From contig NZ_AQXM01000060.1 in NCBI RefSeq assembly GCF_000376245.1, positions 46,106 through 110,105 of the forward strand: 64,000 nucleotides of DNA, written 5' to 3'. Positions 58,379 through 64,000 of the stretch are shown here, in pieces. Below the pieces are notes generated by a model. It had not been told where the DNA came from, ran no database searches, and saw only the letters and a list, made by a program, of their open reading frames with translations. Within the stretch, counting starts at the first letter, position 1; each line of letters opens with the position of its first letter. The position numbers and the translations under genes are program-made. This DNA is from Acaricomes phytoseiuli DSM 14247 (GTDB taxonomy: Bacteria > Actinomycetota > Actinomycetes > Actinomycetales > Micrococcaceae).

Positions 58379-59338
58379 GTGTATTTCGTGACGGCGAAAA
58401 GAGGGCGTGAGGCTGATCTGGCTTCTGAGCACTCGCCGGGCGAAAAGCCGGGACGAGGCGCTTCAGCTAATACAGCCAATGCGCCCTTGCGCGCATCTGA
58501 TCAGGATGAAAAAACCCGGGACCGGGTCCGTGATGCCGTACTGGAACACGGGCCGGTGAATGCGGCTCGGCTAGGCCGCCTGCTCGGTCTCACTCCAGCG
58601 GCAGTGCGCCGCCATCTGGACCGCTTGGAGCAGGACGGCGTCATCGAAGTCAAACTGCTCCGGGGGCCCGGGCAAGGCGCGGGGCGGCCGTCCCGCCACT
58701 ACGTGCTCTCCAGCCAAGGGCAATCCGGAATCGGCAACGACTATCTGCAGATCGCCCGAGCAGCACTCGAACAGCTGGCGGCGGTGCACGGCAGAGAGGC
58801 GATCAAAGTCTTCGCGGAACAGCGCTTTGCGGCGATGGAGAAGCAGTACCAGCCCTTGCTCGAGGCCGCAGGTGACGATATCGCAGCCCGGGCGCAGATC
58901 CTTTCCGACGCGCTCAGCGCTGAAGGATACGTCTCCTCGGCGCAGCGGCTTGATATTGTTGCGGCTTCCAATAGCACTTCCAATAGCAACAGTGCTCACG
59001 CTGCTGGCACTGCCGCCGGTTCCACCGAAGCCGGGCAAGCGGTACAGCTCTGTCAGGGGCATTGCCCGGTGCTGGAACTCGCCGCGGAGTACAACGAGTT
59101 CTGCGAAGCGGAGACCACGGTCTTCGCCAGGCTGCTCGGGGTGGATATCCGCAGGCTCTCGACCCTGGCCGGCGGCGGCCATGTGTGCACGACCCATATA
59201 CCTATCGGACGTCTGAGCAACCAGCTCTCGGCTGAGCAATTGATTGCCCAGTCCGGGGGAGAGCGCGAAGACGTTCCGGTGCATGCTGTACCCAGCGATG
59301 ATGAGAACGAAGCAAAGGCGGAGGAGGCCGAGACCTGA
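58379..59338 (+). CDS. sufR: SufR-type [Fe-S] transcriptional repressor of the suf operon
   Basis: 319-aa DeoR/ArsR-like regulator heading the suf genes. The winged helix is [28 protein letters not shown]. The C-terminal half binds an Fe-S cluster through conserved cysteines: Cys225 and Cys229 in [10 protein letters not shown], Cys242 in NEFCEAET and possibly Cys270. A Ser/Asn/Ala-rich linker at 196-219 is unusual low-complexity sequence. CATAAT lies 6 nt before GTG 58379; GTG 58388 is an alternative. Cluster occupancy would control its own operon. Confidence 0.92.
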   Translation: MYFVTAKRGREADLASEHSPGEKPGRGASANTANAPLRASDQDEKTRDRVRDAVLEHGPVNAARLGRLLGLTPAAVRRHLDRLEQDGVIEVKLLRGPGQGAGRPSRHYVLSSQGQSGIGNDYLQIARAALEQLAAVHGREAIKVFAEQRFAAMEKQYQPLLEAAGDDIAARAQILSDALSAEGYVSSAQRLDIVAASNSTSNSNSAHAAGTAAGSTEAGQAVQLCQGHCPVLELAAEYNEFCEAETTVFARLLGVDIRRLSTLAGGGHVCTTHIPIGRLSNQLSAEQLIAQSGGEREDVPVHAVPSDDENEAKAEEAET

Positions 59339-60834
59339 TGACAGATCAGCTCGCCATGGGGCGTGAGAGCGCCCGCGAAACATCCGGGTCCGGAGATCAG
59401 AACGGTGACACCGTGATCTCCGAGATCCTGGAGAAGAACCCCGAACTCGAGGGGATCGGGAGCTATGCTTTCGGCTGGGCCGATAAAGACGACGCCGGCG
59501 CTCAGGCGCGGCGCGGCCTGAACGAAGAGGTCGTCCGGGATATCTCGTCCAAGAAGGATGAGCCGCAGTGGATGCTCGATCTGCGTCTCAAAGGCCTCAA
59601 GTACTTCGACCGCAAGCCCATGCCCGCCTGGGGTGCAGACCTCTCCGGTATCGACTTCGATAACATCAAGTACTTCGTCCGTTCCACGGAGAAGCAGGCC
59701 GGATCCTGGGAAGACCTGCCCGAGGACATCCGGAACACTTACGAGAAGCTGGGCATCCCGGAGGCCGAGCGCAACCGGCTGGTCGCCGGCGTCGCAGCGC
59801 AGTACGAATCCGAGGTGGTGTACCACCAGATCCGCGAGGATTTGGAGCAGCAGGGCGTGATCTTCCTCGATACCGACACCGCGCTCAAAGAGCACCCGGA
59901 GATCTTCCAGGAGTACTTCGGCACCGTGATCCCGGTCGGTGACAACAAGTTCGCCTCGCTCAACACCGCGGTATGGTCCGGCGGCTCCTTCGTCTACGTG
60001 CCGCCCGGTGTGCACGTGGAGATCCCGCTCCAGGCGTACTTCCGGATCAATACCGAGAACATGGGCCAGTTCGAGCGCACGCTGATCATCGCCGATGAAG
60101 GATCCTACGTCCACTACATCGAAGGCTGCACCGCGCCGATCTACACCTCGGATTCACTGCACTCCGCCGTCGTGGAGATCGTCGTGAAGAAGAACGCCCG
60201 GGTGCGGTACACGACGATCCAGAACTGGTCGAACAACGTCTACAACCTGGTCACCAAGCGCGCTATCGCCCATGAGGGGGCGACGATGGAATGGATCGAC
60301 GGTAACATCGGGTCCAAGGTGACCATGAAGTACCCGGCGGTCTACCTCGTGGGCGAGCACGCCAAGGGCGAGACGCTTTCCATCGCTTTCGCCGGTGAAG
60401 GCCAGCACCAGGACACCGGTTCCAAGATGGTGCACATCGCGCCGAACACGAAGTCCTCGATCATCTCCAAGTCGGTAGCCCGCAGCGGCGGCCGGGCCGC
60501 TTACCGCGGCCTGGTGCAGGTGCGGGAAGGCGCGGAGCACGCTGCCAATACGGTGCGCTGCGACGCCCTGCTGGTGGATACGATCTCGCGGTCTGACACC
60601 TACCCCTATGTGGACATCCGGGAAGACGACGTCTCCATGGGGCACGAGGCAACGGTGTCCCGGGTGAGCGAGGAGCAGCTGTTCTACCTCATGTCCCGCG
60701 GTATGCCCGAGGACGAGGCGATGGCCATGATCGTGCGCGGATTCATCGAGCCGATCGCCCGGGAACTGCCCATGGAGTACGCCCTCGAACTGAACCGGCT
60801 CATTGAGCTGCAGATGGAAGGATCGGTGGGCTGA
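59338..60834 (+). CDS. sufB: Fe-S cluster assembly protein SufB
   Basis: 498-aa scaffold subunit of the SufBCD complex, on which Fe-S clusters are built. The core beta-helix begins near 150. [24 protein letters not shown], a conserved Cys in YIEGCTAP and VRCDALLVD, and the C-terminal RGFIEPI are visible. The start overlaps the sufR stop by one base (TGATG), so it is coupled to sufR. Confidence 0.97.
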   Translation: MTDQLAMGRESARETSGSGDQNGDTVISEILEKNPELEGIGSYAFGWADKDDAGAQARRGLNEEVVRDISSKKDEPQWMLDLRLKGLKYFDRKPMPAWGADLSGIDFDNIKYFVRSTEKQAGSWEDLPEDIRNTYEKLGIPEAERNRLVAGVAAQYESEVVYHQIREDLEQQGVIFLDTDTALKEHPEIFQEYFGTVIPVGDNKFASLNTAVWSGGSFVYVPPGVHVEIPLQAYFRINTENMGQFERTLIIADEGSYVHYIEGCTAPIYTSDSLHSAVVEIVVKKNARVRYTTIQNWSNNVYNLVTKRAIAHEGATMEWIDGNIGSKVTMKYPAVYLVGEHAKGETLSIAFAGEGQHQDTGSKMVHIAPNTKSSIISKSVARSGGRAAYRGLVQVREGAEHAANTVRCDALLVDTISRSDTYPYVDIREDDVSMGHEATVSRVSEEQLFYLMSRGMPEDEAMAMIVRGFIEPIARELPMEYALELNRLIELQMEGSVG

Positions 60835-62105
60835 TGAGCGCCCCTACTGAATCGAAAACGGCACATGCATCGGAACTAGCCGGGCCCCGTGCTGTGATCG
60901 ACGGGATGACCGAGGAGGGGGAGACCCTTGTCGAGTCTAAGGTCGATTACAACCACAACCACGGCACGCAGGTCATGGCTTCACGTGCCGAGCGACGGAC
61001 CAGCTTCGATCTGAGCGACTTCTCAGTGCCCACAGGGCTCGAAGAAGAATGGCGATTCACCCCGGTGAAGAAATTCACCGGCCTCTTCGCGCAGAAAGAT
61101 TCCACGCTGCAAGACTCCGCTGCCAAGCTGCAGCAGCAGACGATCCTCCCAGAGGGCGTCCTGCTCGAGGAGATCGACACTGCTGCAGCACGCCAGGCGA
61201 CCTCGGCTCCGGCAGCGGATCGATCCGCCGCTGCGGCACTGGCCAATTCGGCCGGTGCGATGCAGCTGACGGTTCCGGCAGGCACCGTGCTGAGCGAACC
61301 GGTGCGGATCAAGCTCACCGGCCAGGGTGCAGGCGAAACCGTGTTCGAGCACTGGATCTTCCGGATCGGCGCCGGCGCGGAAGCCGTGATCGTGCTGGAG
61401 CACGAAGGCGAGGCCGAGTACTCGCAGCTCGTCGCCATCGAGGCCGAAGCGGGTGCGCAGCTGACTTTCGTTTCCACGCAGCGCTGGGCGGATAGCTCCG
61501 TGCACGCCAGTCAGCAGGACGTTCTGGTGGGCAGAGATGCGGTCGTGAAGCACATCGCGGTATCGCTCGGCGGCGCTGCGGTCAGAGTCAACGTCAACGC
61601 TCGTTATGCCGAGGAAGGCGGAGAGGTCGAGCTCTTCGGGCTGTATTACGCGGACAGCGGTCAGCACCTGGAGCACCGGACCTTCGTGGATCACAATGTT
61701 CCCCACGGCGTCTCCAATGTGCTCTACAAGGGTGCACTGCAGGGTGCGAAAGCCCATACCGTCTGGGTCGGGGATGTCCTGATCCGTAAGGCGGCCATCG
61801 GCACCGATAGCTACGAGAAGAATCAGAACCTGATTCTCACCGACGGGGCCCGTGCCGATTCGGTGCCGAACCTCGAGATCGAAACCGGCCTCATCGCCGG
61901 GGCCGGGCACGCGAGCTCGACCGGCCGATTCGATGATGAGCACCTGTTCTACCTGATGGCTCGCGGCATCCCCGATGATGTCGCCCGCAGGCTCGTGGTG
62001 CGCGGCTACCTCAACGAGATCATCCAGAAGATCCGGGTTCCTGATCTCGAAGATGAGCTCGTGGCTGCGTTGGAAGACGAGCTCAACGCCTCGCAGGTGG
62101 TGTGA
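60834..62105 (+). CDS. sufD: Fe-S cluster assembly protein SufD
   Basis: 423-aa partner of SufB in the SufBCD scaffold. C-terminal HLEHRTFVDHNVPHGVSNVLYKGAL with the conserved His residues and RGYLNEIIQ are typical. The N-terminal 60 residues are variable. ATG 60834 overlaps the sufB TGA by one base. Confidence 0.95.
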   Translation: MSAPTESKTAHASELAGPRAVIDGMTEEGETLVESKVDYNHNHGTQVMASRAERRTSFDLSDFSVPTGLEEEWRFTPVKKFTGLFAQKDSTLQDSAAKLQQQTILPEGVLLEEIDTAAARQATSAPAADRSAAAALANSAGAMQLTVPAGTVLSEPVRIKLTGQGAGETVFEHWIFRIGAGAEAVIVLEHEGEAEYSQLVAIEAEAGAQLTFVSTQRWADSSVHASQQDVLVGRDAVVKHIAVSLGGAAVRVNVNARYAEEGGEVELFGLYYADSGQHLEHRTFVDHNVPHGVSNVLYKGALQGAKAHTVWVGDVLIRKAAIGTDSYEKNQNLILTDGARADSVPNLEIETGLIAGAGHASSTGRFDDEHLFYLMARGIPDDVARRLVVRGYLNEIIQKIRVPDLEDELVAALEDELNASQVV

Positions 62106-62452
62106 CGTTGGCGGCACAGCGCGTAGCGCGCGCGGCGGATATCGCGGTGGGAACGGCTCTGCGAGTCGAGCTCGACGCAGTGCCGGTAGCCATCGTCCGC
62201 GACTCCGAAGGGCAGCTGCACGCTATCGGGGATGTCTGCTCGCACGCCGACGTATCGCTCAGTGAAGGGGAGGTCGAAGGGTGCACTATTGAGTGCTGGG
62301 CTCACGGCTCCCGCTTCGACCTGAATTCAGGAGAACCTTTGAGCCTGCCGGCCTATGAGCCCGTTCCGGTGTTCGAACTCACGGTCCGGGACGATGACGT
62401 GTACGTGGATATCACCAAGGTGCTCAACGATGCAGAAGTAGAGACTGCGTAA
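62102..62452 (+). CDS. Rieske-type [2Fe-2S] ferredoxin-like protein
   Basis: 116-aa non-heme ferredoxin of the bipartite Rieske type. Ligands Cys46 and His48 in VCSHADVSL and Cys65 and His68 in ECWAHGSRFD. GTG 62102 overlaps the sufD stop by 4 nt. It is a regular member of actinobacterial suf operons, presumably carrying electrons for cluster assembly. That role is inferred. Confidence 0.93.
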   Translation: MTLAAQRVARAADIAVGTALRVELDAVPVAIVRDSEGQLHAIGDVCSHADVSLSEGEVEGCTIECWAHGSRFDLNSGEPLSLPAYEPVPVFELTVRDDDVYVDITKVLNDAEVETA

Positions 62453-62531
62453 CCGACTCCGAAGTCAGCTAGCCAGCTCTGAGCACTGCTAATTTTGTGA
62501 ACTTTATGCCAGAAGGAAAGTAGAAGAAGAC

Positions 62532-63293
62532 ATGTTCACCTTAGAAATCAAGGACCTGCACGTCAGTATCGAGACGGAACAGGGCAGCAAGGAAATCCTC
62601 AAAGGCGTCAGCCTCACCATCAACACCGGAGAGACCCACGCCATCATGGGCCCCAACGGCTCCGGTAAATCCACTCTCGCCTCGACCATCGCGGGCCACC
62701 CGCGGTACATCGTGGATTCCGGCACGATCACCCTGGATGGCGAGGACGTGCTGGAGATGAGCGTCGATGAGCGCGCCCGGGCCGGCCTGTTCCTGGCAAT
62801 GCAGTACCCGGTGGAGATCCCCGGCGTCACGATGAGCAACTTCCTGCGCACGGCTAAGAGCGCTATCGACGGGGAAGCCCCGTCGCTGCGCACCTGGACC
62901 AAGGACGTCAAAGATGCCATGGGTCAGCTGCGCATCGACTCCGACTTCGCGCAGCGCAATGTGAACGAAGGCTTCTCCGGTGGTGAGAAGAAGCGGCATG
63001 AGATCCTGCAGCTGGAGCTCTTCCAGCCTAAGTTCGCGGTGCTGGATGAAACCGACTCCGGCCTGGACGTGGACGCTCTCAAGGTCGTCTCCGAAGGCGT
63101 CAACCGGGCCCAGTCCGCGGGTGAGATGGGCACCTTGCTGATCACCCACTACACTCGCATCTTGCGCTACATCAAGCCGGATTACGTGCATGTCTTCGTG
63201 GACGGTAAAGTCGCCGAGCAGGGCGGCCCGGAACTCGCCGAGCGGCTCGAAGAAGAGGGCTATGACCGGTTCCTCAAGGCAGGGACGGTCTGA
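62532..63293 (+). CDS. sufC: Fe-S cluster assembly ATPase SufC
   Basis: 253-aa ABC-type ATPase of the SufBCD complex. Walker A GPNGSGKST (40-48), signature FSGGEKKRHE and Walker B with DETDSGLDVDAL. The ATG at 62532 has AAGGAAAG upstream, after a 79-bp A+T-richer spacer that could hold an internal promoter. Confidence 0.97.
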   Translation: MFTLEIKDLHVSIETEQGSKEILKGVSLTINTGETHAIMGPNGSGKSTLASTIAGHPRYIVDSGTITLDGEDVLEMSVDERARAGLFLAMQYPVEIPGVTMSNFLRTAKSAIDGEAPSLRTWTKDVKDAMGQLRIDSDFAQRNVNEGFSGGEKKRHEILQLELFQPKFAVLDETDSGLDVDALKVVSEGVNRAQSAGEMGTLLITHYTRILRYIKPDYVHVFVDGKVAEQGGPELAERLEEEGYDRFLKAGTV

Positions 63294-63295
63294 GC

Positions 63296-63613
63296 ATGAG
63301 TGCCACCGTTGAGCTGCCGGAGCTGCAGGAAGCGCTCAAGGACGTCATCGACCCCGAACTCGGGGTCAATATCGTGGATCTGGGCCTGCTGTACGGGCTT
63401 TCCTACGCCGAAGACGGTGCGCTGCTGCTGGACATGACGCTCACCACGGCGGCGTGCCCGCTGCAGGACGTCATCGAAGATCAGGTCGATAAGACCATCG
63501 GCGGAATGGTCGATGAGTGGCGCATCAACTGGGTCTGGATGCCGCCATGGGGTCCGGACAAGATCACCGAGGACGGCAGGGATCAGATGCGGGCCCTGGG
63601 CTTCAATCTCTGA
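63296..63613 (+). CDS. sufT: MIP18/SufT-type metal-sulfur cluster assembly factor
   Basis: 105-aa protein of the DUF59/MIP18 family. VIDPELGVNIVDLGLLYG and the conserved Cys54 in TTAACPLQDVI mark it as an Fe-S maturation factor (SufT/PaaD-like). It begins 3 nt after sufC. No cysteine desulfurase (sufS) or sufU follows within the window. Confidence 0.9.
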   Translation: MSATVELPELQEALKDVIDPELGVNIVDLGLLYGLSYAEDGALLLDMTLTTAACPLQDVIEDQVDKTIGGMVDEWRINWVWMPPWGPDKITEDGRDQMRALGFNL

Positions 63614-63649
63614 GCTGATGCTCTAACCGGGTACTAGGACCGAAGCGTC

Positions 63650-63706
63650 AAAGGGCTCGGGCAGTTCGTTACGGCGTCATGCCGTGATGAACAGCCCGGG
63701 CCCTTT
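63650..63706 (+). terminator. Terminator of the suf operon
   Basis: Outer 13-bp stem with one G-U pair (63650-63662 / 63694-63706) and an inner stem built from GTTC/GAAC and ACGGC/GCCGT. It lies 37 nt after the sufT stop. Confidence 0.75.
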
Positions 63707-63761
63707 CGCTTAGCTTGACGGGTCTGCCCCGGGTTTGGTTGACAGTTGGGGTTTGGGGTGA

Positions 63762-64000
63762 TCAGGCCGCTTTCGCGTCCGTGTAGATCGTCTCAAACTC
63801 TACGGGAGTGAGTTTGCCGAGGCCGCGTTGCCGGCGTCTTCGGTTGTACTTCGTTTCGATCCAGGAAACGATCGCGAGGCGGAGGTCAGCGCGAGTGTTC
63901 CAGCATCTCGTGTTGAGCACGTTCTTCTGAAGCAGGCTGAAGAAACTCTCCATGCTCGCGTTATCGCCAGCTCCGTAGGACCGGCCCATGGAGCCGATAA
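63762..64000 (-). mobile_element. IS3-family transposase, C-terminal part (continues outside the window)
   Basis: The 3' part of an OrfB-type transposase. About 79 codons are visible and the frame stays open to the window edge. GDNASMESFFSLLQKNVL contains the catalytic Glu of the DDE triad, and IVSWIETKYNRRRRQRGLGKLTPVEFE is the standard IS3 C-terminus. It opposes the suf operon direction. The insertion-sequence end should lie between the suf terminator (63706) and the stop at 63762, but without the other end I could not define the terminal repeat or a target duplication. Confidence 0.88.

Overview
The window is a 64 kb piece of core chromosome from a high-G+C Gram-positive bacterium. The gene order gltBD-pyk-pdtaR-tRNA-Leu-polA-rpsA-coaE-uvrB-uvrA-uvrC-rapZ-yvcK-whiA-gap-pgk-tpiA-secG-pgl-opcA-zwf-pgi-tal-tkt-ctaB-ctaA-suf, with WhiA, OpcA, an ANTAR response regulator, a CoaE-GrpB fusion and an Eis-type acetyltransferase, points to Actinobacteria. 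The protein sequences look most like Micrococcaceae (Arthrobacter/Renibacterium relatives). The genus is an inference that I cannot confirm without a search.

Layout. 1-7.7 kb: glutamate synthase (gltB enters from outside the window and carries a +1 frameshift; gltD) and pyruvate kinase. 7.8-11.8 kb: ANTAR regulator, tRNA-Leu(CAA), a GPP34 protein, an MFS exporter and a DHFR/RibD-like reductase. 11.8-22.8 kb: hotdog thioesterase, polA, Eis-like acetyltransferase, rpsA, coaE, uvrB, and terC behind a probable yybP-ykoY manganese riboswitch. 22.9-29.6 kb: S33-type hydrolase, DUF3516-type helicase, SAM methyltransferase, metallo-hydrolase and a MarR-GntR pair. 29.7-38.7 kb: uvrA, plsC, uvrC and rapZ-yvcK-whiA. 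38.8-43.3 kb: sodA, gap-pgk-tpiA and secG. 43.4-51.9 kb, minus strand: tkt-tal-pgi-zwf-opcA-pgl, a complete upper pentose-phosphate module. 52-56 kb: ctaB/ctaA (heme O/A synthesis) and an ABC exporter. 56-63.6 kb: a lipoprotein penicillin-binding protein and the sufR-sufB-sufD-Rieske-sufC-sufT iron-sulfur operon. The window ends inside an IS3-family transposase.

How it works together. The glycolytic block (gap, pgk, tpiA, pyk, pgi) and the pentose-phosphate block (zwf, opcA, pgl, tal, tkt) form a nearly continuous central-carbon region. polA and all three uvr genes make it a repair region too. ctaA, ctaB and suf supply heme A and Fe-S clusters for respiration and for enzymes such as GltBD.

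The most distinctive non-coding signal is a recurring TANNNT hexamer placed exactly 6 nt (sometimes 7-8 nt) before the start codon of many genes, which is the signature of leaderless transcripts. In three places the upstream gene's stop codon supplies the first three bases of that hexamer. Other structures worth a look are a perfect 27-bp hairpin between the metallo-hydrolase and marR, a 20-bp long-range stem enclosing most of the tkt-tal spacer, and the riboswitch before terC. I saw no CRISPR array, prophage, defence island or biosynthetic cluster, and no clearly new multi-gene system.
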